Below the pieces are notes generated by a model. It was not told where the DNA came from. It saw only the letters and a program-made list of their open reading frames with translations, and searched no databases. Positions 9,391 to 17,568 of a DNA stretch of 64,000 nt are shown piece by piece. The DNA comes from Pseudomonadota bacterium. GTDB taxonomy: Bacteria > Pseudomonadota > Alphaproteobacteria > Rhizobiales > Rhizobiaceae. A program made the position numbers and the translations under genes. Location: the NCBI GenBank assembly GCA_020161665.1, contig JAIUPA010000038.1, positions 124,001 to 188,000 of the forward strand, given 5' to 3'. Positions within the stretch are counted from its first letter, which is position 1. Each line of letters begins with the position of its first letter.

Positions 9391-9708
9391 TTAGCTGTCC
9401 ATCTGGGCGCGGTCGGCATGACCCAGATCGCGCTCCGGCTCGATGACGTCACGCACGCGACGCTTCAATTCGGCAGCGCCGGGGAAACCGCCATCGGCCT
9501 TGCGTTCCCAGATCGTCACCCCGTCAATGGTAATGAGGAACGCCCCACCCGTGGACGGCACCAGCGTCACGCCGCCCAGCGTCTGCCCGAAGGTTTGCAA
9601 CAATTCCTGCGCCAGCCATCCGGCCCGCAAAAGCCAGTTGCACTGGGTGCAATAGGTGATCTCGATGCGCGGTGCGGCATTTTCGCGGTCACGTGAAGCG
9701 TCTGTCAC
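9391..9708 (-). CDS. SelT/SelW/SelH (Rdx) family protein
   Basis: A 105-residue thioredoxin-fold protein starting at GTG (9706-9708), which has GGGAG 6 bases upstream. The redox CxxC motif appears as YCTQCNW, followed by the family segment ELLQTFGQTLGGVTLVPSTGG and the GVTIWERK motif. Bacterial SelW-like proteins are presumed redox proteins of unknown substrate, with Cys replacing selenocysteine. It is an isolated gene. Confidence 0.87.
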   Translation of the reverse strand: MTDASRDRENAAPRIEITYCTQCNWLLRAGWLAQELLQTFGQTLGGVTLVPSTGGAFLITIDGVTIWERKADGGFPGAAELKRRVRDVIEPERDLGHADRAQMDS

Positions 9709-9888
9709 GGCAAACTCCCTTGATCCTTGAGGTTTACGTCCTGCCGCACCCCTCAGCAAGAAAACCATGCTCGAACACCGGGACAAATTTGGAAAACCGT
9801 TCCCTTGCTTATAGCGAGGCTTTCAAGAATACCCGTCGAACCACGGAGAAGACCAGATTCCCGCGCGGAAAAAGAAAGGAGAAGCGCC

Positions 9889-10464
9889 ATGACCTTGAGC
9901 CTGATGCTCGCCATCGCCCTTCTGCTTTTGACGCCGGGGCCGACCAACATTCTGCTGGCGATTGCCGGGGCCACCGGCACATCGCGCCGGAATGGACCGC
10001 TTCTTCTGGCCGGATGTCTTGGCTATCTCGTCACCGTCGTTCCACTGGTCGCCTTTGCCGGGCCGCTTCTCGCCGAACATCCGCTACTCGCTTCCGCTTT
10101 GAAGCTCACATCCGCCGCGTGGGTCACGCTACTCGCCATCAAGCTCTGGTTCACGCCACTCACCGAACTCTCCGAAACAGGTCTTGTCACAGCACGGCAG
10201 ATGTTCGTGACCACCATGCTGAACCCTAAGGCCTTGATTTTCGGCATCGCCATTCTGCCAAACGGGGGATTTATCGAAACGCTGCCGCGCCTCGGTATCT
10301 TCACCGCAATCGTTCTCGGGGTCTCGGCGCTCTGGCTGTCTGCGGGGGCCTCGGTGCTGCGCTTTGCCAGCCGCCGCTTTCCCTGCCTCTTCTGCCGCGT
10401 GGCCTCTAGCTTCCTGATGACCTTCGCCGTCAGCCTGGCCGCGAGCTCCTTCGGCTGGGTTTAA
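9889..10464 (+). CDS. LysE/RhtB-family amino acid exporter
   Basis: A 191-residue hydrophobic protein with five to six predicted membrane helices and the family motif TPGPTNILLAIAGA near the N-terminus. A second motif, TTMLNPKALIFGIAILP, sits mid-protein. AAAGGAG precedes the ATG. It is slightly shorter than the typical 205 residues, and its stop codon overlaps the stop of the ccdB remnant on the opposite strand. A late translocation or truncation at the 3' end is possible. Substrate unknown. Confidence 0.85.
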   Translation: MTLSLMLAIALLLLTPGPTNILLAIAGATGTSRRNGPLLLAGCLGYLVTVVPLVAFAGPLLAEHPLLASALKLTSAAWVTLLAIKLWFTPLTELSETGLVTARQMFVTTMLNPKALIFGIAILPNGGFIETLPRLGIFTAIVLGVSALWLSAGASVLRFASRRFPCLFCRVASSFLMTFAVSLAASSFGWV

Positions 10465-10574
10465 AAGCCCTGAAAGAGGAAATCCGTTGCAGCAACAATC
10501 CTGTCGCGATGGTCTGAAAGATCAACCGCAAGAACGCCCGCCGCATCAAGCTCATAGACCTTGAACCGCGCCAT
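10461..10574 (-). pseudogene. ccdB: Truncated CcdB toxin remnant (37 codons)
   Basis: Immediately downstream of the ccdA antitoxin, with a TGATG stop/start overlap, an ATG opens a frame beginning MARFKVYELDAAG. That matches the CcdB N-terminus (compare the MQFKVY start of F-plasmid CcdB). It stops after 37 codons at TAA (10461-10463), whereas CcdB is about 100 residues. The C-terminal residues needed for gyrase poisoning are missing, so the toxin should be dead. The stop sits exactly at the convergent exporter stop codon. Confidence 0.7.
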
Positions 10575-10795
10575 CAAAACTGCCGGTATTTTGCCAAGGG
10601 CAGGCCGTGCTTTTCGATGTAGGCGTTTTCCGCTGCAATCGCCTCGGCGTTCTCGATTTTCCAGAGACGTTCCCGCTCGGATTTCACCGCGCGGGCAATC
10701 CCTTCCTCGGCGGCTTTCGCCACATCAAGGTTCAATGAGCGGGCCTGTTCGACCAGCCCTTCATCAAGGGAAAGAGCAGCATTGCGATCAGCCAT
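10574..10795 (-). CDS. ccdA: CcdA-type antitoxin
   Basis: A 73-residue protein. The N-terminal ribbon-helix-helix part (SLDEGLVEQARSLNLDVAKA) is followed by the toxin-wrapping CcdA tail, ending ENAYIEKHGLPLAKYRQF, very close to the F-plasmid CcdA tail. The start at 10795 has GGAGG 5 bases upstream; a longer frame begins 21 bases earlier. The downstream ccdB is truncated, so this is an orphan antitoxin that may only autoregulate or give anti-addiction protection. Confidence 0.88.
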   Translation of the reverse strand: MADRNAALSLDEGLVEQARSLNLDVAKAAEEGIARAVKSERERLWKIENAEAIAAENAYIEKHGLPLAKYRQF

Positions 10796-10854
10796 CCAAG
10801 CCTCCGTGAGCGGCATGACATAGAATAACGCATGCCGCCGACAAGGCCAATGGC

Positions 10855-12678
10855 TTACTCGTCGTTCATCTTCAGGGCGGCGATGAAGGCTTCCTGCGGA
10901 ATTTCCACCTTGCCGAACTGACGCATGCGCTTCTTGCCTTCCTTCTGCTTGTCCAGAAGTTTGCGCTTGCGGGTGGCGTCACCACCATAGCACTTGGCCG
11001 TCACGTCCTTGCGAAGGGCGCGCACCGTTTCGCGGGCAATGACCTTGCCGCCGATGGCCGCCTGAATCGGGATCTGGAACATGTGCGGCGGAATGAGTTC
11101 CTTCAGCTTCTCGCACATGCCGCGACCGCGACGGTCGGCCGCCGAACGGTGAACCAGCATCGACAGCGCATCGACCGGATCGCCATTGACGAGGATTGAC
11201 ATCTTCACGAGGTCGCCCGCACGGTAATCGGTGATGTTGTAGTCGAACGAGGCATAACCCTTCGAAATCGACTTCAGGCGGTCGTAGAAATCGAACACCA
11301 CTTCGTTGAGCGGCAGTTCATAGGTCAGCATGGCGCGCGAACCGACATAGGTCAGTTCCGTCTGGATGCCACGGCGATCCTGACACAGCTTGAGGATCGA
11401 GCCGAGATAATCATCCGGCGTCATGATCGTCGCCTTGATCCAGGGCTCGCGGATTTCCTTGATCTTGACCACATCCGGCATGTCGGCCGGGTTGTGCAGT
11501 TCCTTCTCCGTGCCGTCGGTCAGCGTCATCTGATAGACGACCGAGGGCGCGGTGGCGACGAGATCGAGATTGAACTCGCGCTCAAGGCGTTCCTGAATGA
11601 TTTCGAGATGCAAGAGGCCAAGGAAGCCGCAACGGAAACCGAAGCCGAGCGCCGCCGAGCTTTCCATTTCAAACGAGAAGGATGCATCGTTGAGGCGCAG
11701 CTTGCCCATGGCGGCGCGCAGGTCTTCGAAATCCGCCGCATCGACGGGGAAGAGACCGCAGAACACAACCGGCTGGGCGGGCTTGAAGCCCGGCAGGGCT
11801 TCCGCCGTCGGGCGCTTGTCGTCGGTGATCGTATCGCCAACGCGGGTATCGGCCACTTCCTTGATCGAGGCGGTGATGAAACCGATTTCGCCCGGGCCGA
11901 GGCTATCCACATGCACCATCTTCGGCGTCAGGAAGCCAACGCGTTCAACGCCGTACTTCGCGCCGGTGCCCATCATGCGGATCTGCTGGCCCTTGGTCAG
12001 CACGCCGTCGATGATGCGCACGAGCACCATCACGCCGAGATAGGTGTCGTACCAGCTGTCAACGAGCAGCGCCTTCAGCGGGGCATTGACGCCGCCGGGG
12101 CTTTTGGGGGCGGGCAGCTTATGGACGATGGCTTCGAGAACATCGGGAATGCCAAGGCCGGTCTTGGCCGAAATCAGCACCGCTTCGGAAGCGTCAATGC
12201 CGATCACTTCCTCGATCTGTTCCTTGATGCGCTCCGGCTCGGCAGCAGGCAGGTCGACCTTGTTGAGAACCGTCACCAGTTCGTGGTCGTTGTCGATGGC
12301 CTGATAGACGTTAGCGAGCGTCTGGGCTTCCACGCCCTGAGAGGCGTCCACCACCAGGAGCGAGCCTTCGCAGGCTGACAGCGAGCGTGACACTTCATAG
12401 GCAAAGTCGACGTGGCCGGGCGTGTCGATGAGGTTCAGCACGTAGGTTTCGCCATCATTGGCCTTGTAGTGCAGACGCACGGTCTGGGCCTTGATGGTGA
12501 TGCCGCGCTCGCGTTCGATGTCCATCGAGTCGAGAACCTGTTCCGACATCTCGCGTTCGGCAAGGCCGCCGCAGGTCTGGATCAGGCGGTCGGCCAGCGT
12601 CGATTTCCCGTGGTCGATATGGGCGACGATCGAGAAGTTGCGGATATGGTCGAGGGGGGTGCGCGAATTGGTGCTCAT
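10855..12678 (-). CDS. lepA: Elongation factor 4 (LepA)
   Basis: A 607-residue ribosome-associated GTPase. It has the G1 motif [14 protein letters not shown], the DTPGHVDF G3 motif and NKVDLP G4 motif, and the LepA-specific C-terminal domain with [21 protein letters not shown]. It is complete and of normal length. It back-translocates ribosomes and matters under ionic or pH stress. It is transcribed alone on the minus strand. Confidence 0.98.
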   Translation of the reverse strand: MSTNSRTPLDHIRNFSIVAHIDHGKSTLADRLIQTCGGLAEREMSEQVLDSMDIERERGITIKAQTVRLHYKANDGETYVLNLIDTPGHVDFAYEVSRSLSACEGSLLVVDASQGVEAQTLANVYQAIDNDHELVTVLNKVDLPAAEPERIKEQIEEVIGIDASEAVLISAKTGLGIPDVLEAIVHKLPAPKSPGGVNAPLKALLVDSWYDTYLGVMVLVRIIDGVLTKGQQIRMMGTGAKYGVERVGFLTPKMVHVDSLGPGEIGFITASIKEVADTRVGDTITDDKRPTAEALPGFKPAQPVVFCGLFPVDAADFEDLRAAMGKLRLNDASFSFEMESSAALGFGFRCGFLGLLHLEIIQERLEREFNLDLVATAPSVVYQMTLTDGTEKELHNPADMPDVVKIKEIREPWIKATIMTPDDYLGSILKLCQDRRGIQTELTYVGSRAMLTYELPLNEVVFDFYDRLKSISKGYASFDYNITDYRAGDLVKMSILVNGDPVDALSMLVHRSAADRRGRGMCEKLKELIPPHMFQIPIQAAIGGKVIARETVRALRKDVTAKCYGGDATRKRKLLDKQKEGKKRMRQFGKVEIPQEAFIAALKMNDE

Positions 12679-12753
12679 GCCCCGCGCTATAGCAGGGGGG
12701 AAGAACGCCGCAAAGTGGAAAGAGGCCGCTTTGCGCCCGCTATCCGGAAAATT

Positions 12754-14016
12754 TTAAGGATTTTCAGGTGCGGGCTGCGCCTCGGGCTGGCTCAAGGCCG
12801 CTGCATCGGGCACTTGCGCGGTGCGGATCTCGAATCCCTCGCGTTGTTCATCGGGTGCGGCAGGGCGCTGGCGCAGACGCATCAGCGTAAAAGAAGCATA
12901 GGAAACCGCCACGAGAATCGCCGACCAGAGGAAGGTTTTCGGGCCGAAGACGGGCGACAACGCGCCAATGGCCAGCGGTGTGATGGTTGCCGAAATCGAC
13001 CAGGCAATCAGAAGCGTGGAGGAAAGCGCCACGAAATAGCTCGGGTCCGCCCGGTCGTTGGCGTGGGCATTGGCAATCGAATAGACCGATTCCGCCGACC
13101 CGGCGAGCACCGAAAACACCAGCATCAACGTCACGAAGGCGGCAAAGGACACACCGAGCGCCACGAAGCTTGAAACCGTGATGATGGCGCAGGTTAGGAC
13201 GAGCACCAGACGGCGATCAATCCGGTCTGACAAGGCCCCGAGCGGGTATTGGACAAAGAGAAGACCGAGCGCCATGACGAACATGAGCGTGCCGATGGTC
13301 TCCTGCGAAATGCCGTTCACCGCCGCATAAACGGGGGTGAAGCTCTGCACGCTGGTGGACAAGGCCCCGGAGGCCAGAATGCCGACGAACGCCACGGGCG
13401 AATTTCGCCATGCCAGCAGCAGATCAACCTTCACGGAGGCCGGTGCGGGCGGAATGGGCAGGCGCGTGAGGCTGACCGGAATGATTGCCGCCGCGCAGAA
13501 CATGATGGCCACCACCGGCGCGATGTTCGAGCCTTCCGGCAGGCGTCCGAGGATGAGCGCGCCAAAACCAAGGCCGATCACATAGGTCATGTAGAAGAAC
13601 GACATGGCCTTGCCGCGCCAGTCATTGGAGGCGGCGTGGTTGATCCAGCTTTGGGTAATGATGAAATTCATGTTGCCCGCCGCGCCGAAAATGCCGCGCG
13701 CCAGCACCCAGGCCAGCGGGTTCGTTCCCATCGCGATAATCGCTTCGGAAACGATGACCAGCGCAAAGGATACGGCAAACAGTCGGGCGTGCCCGGCCCG
13801 GCGAATGAGGGGACCTGCCAAAAAGCTGCCCGCCAGACCACCCAGCGCCACGGCGGCGATGGCAAAATCCGCCGCCCAGCGCGTATCGGGCGTACGGGCC
13901 AGCGTATAGGGCACATAGGTGAAGATGATGCCATTGCCGAGCGCCAGCACGGTCATGGATAAAATGATCGCCGCAATGGAAAGGGGCGAGGCCGTGCCGG
14001 GAGCGGAACTTTGCAT
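12754..14016 (-). CDS. Major facilitator superfamily transporter (YcaD-like)
   Basis: A 420-residue protein with about 12 hydrophobic segments, a loop motif GSFLAGPLIRRAGHARL between helices 2 and 3, and a second-half copy (YPLGALSDRIDRR). The C-terminus is a hydrophilic tail rich in Pro, Ala and Glu. The pattern resembles YcaD/UMF families. Substrate cannot be read. It is separated from lepA by 75 bases and may be cotranscribed with it. Confidence 0.85.
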   Translation of the reverse strand: MQSSAPGTASPLSIAAIILSMTVLALGNGIIFTYVPYTLARTPDTRWAADFAIAAVALGGLAGSFLAGPLIRRAGHARLFAVSFALVIVSEAIIAMGTNPLAWVLARGIFGAAGNMNFIITQSWINHAASNDWRGKAMSFFYMTYVIGLGFGALILGRLPEGSNIAPVVAIMFCAAAIIPVSLTRLPIPPAPASVKVDLLLAWRNSPVAFVGILASGALSTSVQSFTPVYAAVNGISQETIGTLMFVMALGLLFVQYPLGALSDRIDRRLVLVLTCAIITVSSFVALGVSFAAFVTLMLVFSVLAGSAESVYSIANAHANDRADPSYFVALSSTLLIAWSISATITPLAIGALSPVFGPKTFLWSAILVAVSYASFTLMRLRQRPAAPDEQREGFEIRTAQVPDAAALSQPEAQPAPENP

Positions 14017-14283
14017 GGCATTCTAGTCCGGAAAGGAAGGGAGGTGAAACTGGCTCGTCTCTTCTCGGATAACGTTATTCGCGATGCGGTGCAAACGATT
14101 CAATCATCACTCGCATTGCGAGCATTTCCTATTTACATTTATCAATAATTGCGCTTCACTGCCAGAGCGCGCAGAAATTGCATCCACCACAGCAACAACC
14201 TGAATGGGCCAAAGGCGACAACGAGGCAGCATCCTGCCGCGAACGGTCTTTCTGTGCCCGGTTTCATCAACGGGGAGCCACCA
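14017..14283. promoter_or_regulatory. Divergent intergenic region, MFS carrier / peptidoglycan-hydrolase-like gene
   Basis: These 267 bases contain no convincing gene. A short perfect inverted repeat CTCGCA-T-TGCGAG lies at 14110-14122, a candidate operator, within an AT-rich patch (14125-14155). GGGGAG precedes the downstream ATG at 14284. Confidence 0.35.
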
Positions 14284-16023
14284 ATGTTCAAGGGCAAGGA
14301 TGTACTCGATGTGGGCCTGACCAAGGTCGGGCAGACTTATGATTACGGCGCGAATGTTCCGCCGGACAACGCCTATTGGAAAGGACCGTGGGATTGCGCC
14401 GAGTTCGCCTCCTGGTGCGTCTATCAGGCCTATGATGGCATGCACTTTGGCTTCGAGCCTGTGAAAAACATCGCTAACGCGGGCCCCTATTCCGGCGCAT
14501 GGTATTCACAGGCTATCAAACATACCAAGCTCATCAGCCTTGAAGATGCCCTGAAGGTCAGGGGTGCCATTCTCATTCGCAAAATCGGCCTCAAGGGTGA
14601 GAAGGACGGTCATGTTGCGATCTCGATGGGCGATGGCGAGCATAGTCTGGAAGCGCGCGGATCGAAGTTTGGCGTCAATGTCTTCTCGGCGCTCAATCGC
14701 CCGTGGAGCTTCGGCTGCCTGCTGCCCGATGTGGATTACGGCGCGGAACCGCCCGCCATCATCGTGCCGAAGCAGGTGGATTTCGGCCCGGGCTACCTGT
14801 GGCTGAAAAAGCCGCCCTTCAAGGGAAGCGATGTTCTGGCCTTGCAAAAGGCGCTGGATGCGGCAGGCATCAATCCCGGCCCATCGGATGGCGTGTTCGG
14901 CAGCAAGACGCATGCCGCCGTGGTTTCGTTTCAAGTCCAAAAGGGCCTGACACCCGATGGCATTGTCGGCCCGCAGACCGCCAAAGCACTTGGCCTGTCT
15001 TTCCCGATTACCGCCGCTGCGGCGGAGGCCACGCTTTATACGGCCATGACGCAACCCGCCGCCTTTGCCGGAATCACACTGAAGCCGCCGGCCGTCATCG
15101 ACGGCATTGCCAAGATCAGCGCGGAAAACGGCGTCTATACGGCCACGACGAGTTCCGGTTTCACGTTCAAGATCGGGCGTGATGTGGGATACCCCTCCAA
15201 GGCACCGACCCGGCGCGGGCTGGTCAACCTCACGTCAGGCCTCACGGCAGATGTCAAAGCGAAATTCGGGGCCTACAAGGCAGAGGATTTCGTCGGCAAG
15301 CTGGGCAAAATTGCACACTTCATCGCACCGACGCTGACGGCGGAAGGCGATGGCTGTTTCGGGGCCGTCAACACCTATGACCGCGCCGCCTTCACCTTCG
15401 GCGTGCCGCAACTGGCCGCCCACACGCCGAATGCCAATTTCATCGAATATTTCCGCCGGCTGCTCGCCACCGACTGGGCAGCGGCGCATTTCCCGGAATT
15501 CTCCCTGCGTGACAATGGCAAGGGCAAGACGACCGTGCATCTGGCGGTCAAGGATGGCTTTCAAGACATGGAAGCGGAAGAGCCGGTACAGCGGCCCCAT
15601 CGCATTGAGCACCAGCTGACGGCCTTCATGCACTGGATCAACCCGGAAAAGATGAAGGTGGATGCGAGCGAAGCCTCGTTTGCGGCGCGCATGATGAACG
15701 TCCAGCGCCTCCATGACGAGGCCAAGCTCTTGCAACTGACCGTGTTCATCGATCAGGCCCGCAAGAACCTGCGCTGGATCAAGAAGGAGGTTCCCGCTTT
15801 CAACCCCAAGGACTGGCGCGAGGCGCTCTGGGTCATGGACCTGCTCCATCATGGTCGGGGAGGGGCGGGCACGATCGCCAAGGCGCTGTCCTCCGGCAAT
15901 CGGCTGGAGGCGCTCTCGGCCATCGGCAAGGCTGATTATGCCGGGCGCATCAAAACCGTGCAGGCGAAAATGGCAGAGGTCGAGGCATCCGGCGTGCTCA
16001 CCGGCTTTGATATTCTGGCCTGA
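14284..16023 (+). CDS. NlpC/P60-like amidase + peptidoglycan-binding domain + uncharacterised C-terminal domain
   Basis: A 579-residue protein starting at an ATG with GGGGAG upstream. Residues about 10-150 look like an NlpC/P60/CHAP cysteine hydrolase: Cys38 in WDCAEFASW and a downstream His in DGHVAIS. Residues about 175-240 form a PG_binding_1 repeat (VLALQKALDAAGINPG, DGVFGSKTHAAVVSFQ). The last 300 residues are not recognised. A segment with AEGDGCFGAVNTYDRAAFTF looks lysozyme-like (a Glu before an NTYD motif). No signal peptide is visible, so it resembles an endolysin or a cargo exported another way. It is convergent with the ParA gene. Confidence 0.7.
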   Translation: MFKGKDVLDVGLTKVGQTYDYGANVPPDNAYWKGPWDCAEFASWCVYQAYDGMHFGFEPVKNIANAGPYSGAWYSQAIKHTKLISLEDALKVRGAILIRKIGLKGEKDGHVAISMGDGEHSLEARGSKFGVNVFSALNRPWSFGCLLPDVDYGAEPPAIIVPKQVDFGPGYLWLKKPPFKGSDVLALQKALDAAGINPGPSDGVFGSKTHAAVVSFQVQKGLTPDGIVGPQTAKALGLSFPITAAAAEATLYTAMTQPAAFAGITLKPPAVIDGIAKISAENGVYTATTSSGFTFKIGRDVGYPSKAPTRRGLVNLTSGLTADVKAKFGAYKAEDFVGKLGKIAHFIAPTLTAEGDGCFGAVNTYDRAAFTFGVPQLAAHTPNANFIEYFRRLLATDWAAAHFPEFSLRDNGKGKTTVHLAVKDGFQDMEAEEPVQRPHRIEHQLTAFMHWINPEKMKVDASEASFAARMMNVQRLHDEAKLLQLTVFIDQARKNLRWIKKEVPAFNPKDWREALWVMDLLHHGRGGAGTIAKALSSGNRLEALSAIGKADYAGRIKTVQAKMAEVEASGVLTGFDILA

Positions 16024-16035
16024 CGCAGAGAGAAT

Positions 16036-16761
16036 TCAGGCGGCACGACCGGATTTGGTGATTGCCGCCTGTTCCGCCGGGGCCATGGCCTCACGGCTCC
16101 AGACGCGGGACAGCACTTCATGGGCATAGGCGCGGGCGTTTTCGCGCGCCTTGTCCAGATTGCTGACGCGGGCGGGGTCGAGTTCTTCGAGCGTACCGCC
16201 CAGATCAAACACATCGCGGAACGCGGCACGCTCGACAATCGGCGTATCCAGCACATGCACCTTGCGGGTGGCGAGAAGGGCGCGCACCACGGTGAGCGCC
16301 CGGGTGCTGACCAGCGGGTTGACGCGCGACAGCACGACCGAATGCGGCACGTGCAAGCGGGCCTTCTCGGCCAGCCAGCCCAGAACTTCCAGAACATGGG
16401 CCGCACCTTGCGCATCCATGGCCGAACCCTGAACGGGAATGAGAACGTGATCGGAAAGGCTCAGCGCCCGCACCAGAAGCGGCGTCATCATGCCCGGCAG
16501 GTCCACCAGCGTGTAATCGGCCCGCTCACGCGCTTCGGCCATGCGCTCGGCCAGAACATCTTCCGTCTTGACGTAACCCGTCACGGCAATGTTGCGCACC
16601 GCGCCGCCGCTCGTGGCAAACCAGCGGGAAAACCAGTTCTGCGGGTCCGCATCGATCACCTCAACGCGATAACCGCGCCGCGCCAGCTCGGTCGCCAGCA
16701 ACAGAACCGCAGTCGTCTTGCCTGCGCCGCCCTTGGAATTTGCGAAGGTGATGATCGGCAT
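16036..16761 (-). CDS. ParA/MinD-family ATPase (orphan, VirC1-like)
   Basis: A 241-residue deviant Walker A ATPase. Its N-terminus is MPIITFANSKGGAGKTT (signature lysine 10, P-loop lysine 15), with DADPQNWFSRW and VDLPGMMTP as Walker A' and B regions. The size and motifs resemble VirC1 and other stand-alone ParA proteins that position cargo. No parB-like gene or parS site is adjacent, so chromosome partitioning is unlikely. The preceding convergent gene is peptidoglycan-related, but a link is speculative. Confidence 0.85.
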   Translation of the reverse strand: MPIITFANSKGGAGKTTAVLLLATELARRGYRVEVIDADPQNWFSRWFATSGGAVRNIAVTGYVKTEDVLAERMAEARERADYTLVDLPGMMTPLLVRALSLSDHVLIPVQGSAMDAQGAAHVLEVLGWLAEKARLHVPHSVVLSRVNPLVSTRALTVVRALLATRKVHVLDTPIVERAAFRDVFDLGGTLEELDPARVSNLDKARENARAYAHEVLSRVWSREAMAPAEQAAITKSGRAA

Positions 16762-16908
16762 GATCCGGTTTCCGAAGCTTGCGAGCCGCTCATCGTCTCG
16801 ACATCACGGCGCGAACCACATGCGCCGGTTGTCGAATACTCCGCCTTTTATGGTTAATGAAGGGTAAAGACCCGGCAATTTCTTCGCGATTACAACGCGA
16901 AAGCGGGA

Positions 16909-17568
16909 TTAGCACGGGTCGGTTCGCGCCGGACGGGTGGCGAGGCCAAGGCGTGTTGCGTGCCAGGAGGCTTCCGCCCGGCTTGAGATGCCAAGCTTGC
17001 GATAGATCGCCTTGATGTAGCTGGCGACCGTGCTTTCGGCGAGGTCGAGTTCATGGGCCACCTCGCCGTTGCGAAGCCCCCGGCCAATCAGGGCCAGCAC
17101 GTCGCGTTCACGCGGCGTCAGCGTCTCTTCCGGCTCCGCACTCGGGCCGGTCAGGCGGAAGTGATCCATGATGCGCCGCGCAACGGAAGGCGAGAGCGGC
17201 GGCACGCCATCAAGGATCTGGCGCAATTGCTGGCCGATGCTTTCCGGCATCTGCTCCTTGAGGAGATAGCCACCGGCCCCGGCTGAAAGCGCGCCGACAA
17301 TATGGGCGTCATCGCCCATGACGGTTGTGACCACGCAGGACGTTGCCGGGCGCGCGGCGCGGATATGGCGCAGCACATCGAGACCCGATCCATCCGGCAG
17401 GCCCAGATCGATCAAGGCCAGATCAAATTCCTCCCGCGTGCCCAGGGCCACGCCATCGCGGACATTGCCCGCTTCAACGATTTCGCACGCCTCGAAAGCC
17501 GTGTTGAGAATGCCGGAAAGCCAGCGGCGCGTTTCAGCCACGTCCTCGACAATCAGCACCCGGATCAT
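16909..17568 (-). CDS. NarL/FixJ-family response regulator
   Basis: A 219-residue two-domain regulator. The receiver domain (about 1-120) has the phosphoacceptor Asp54 in LALIDLGLPDGSG and acidic residues near Asp9. The LuxR-type helix-turn-helix (about 145-205) contains LTPRERDVLALIGRGL and AESTVASYIKAIYRKLGIS. The start overlaps the kinase stop by four bases (ATGA), so the pair is translationally coupled. The likely target region is upstream of the divergent alcohol dehydrogenase. Confidence 0.93.
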   Translation of the reverse strand: MIRVLIVEDVAETRRWLSGILNTAFEACEIVEAGNVRDGVALGTREEFDLALIDLGLPDGSGLDVLRHIRAARPATSCVVTTVMGDDAHIVGALSAGAGGYLLKEQMPESIGQQLRQILDGVPPLSPSVARRIMDHFRLTGPSAEPEETLTPRERDVLALIGRGLRNGEVAHELDLAESTVASYIKAIYRKLGISSRAEASWHATRLGLATRPARTDPC

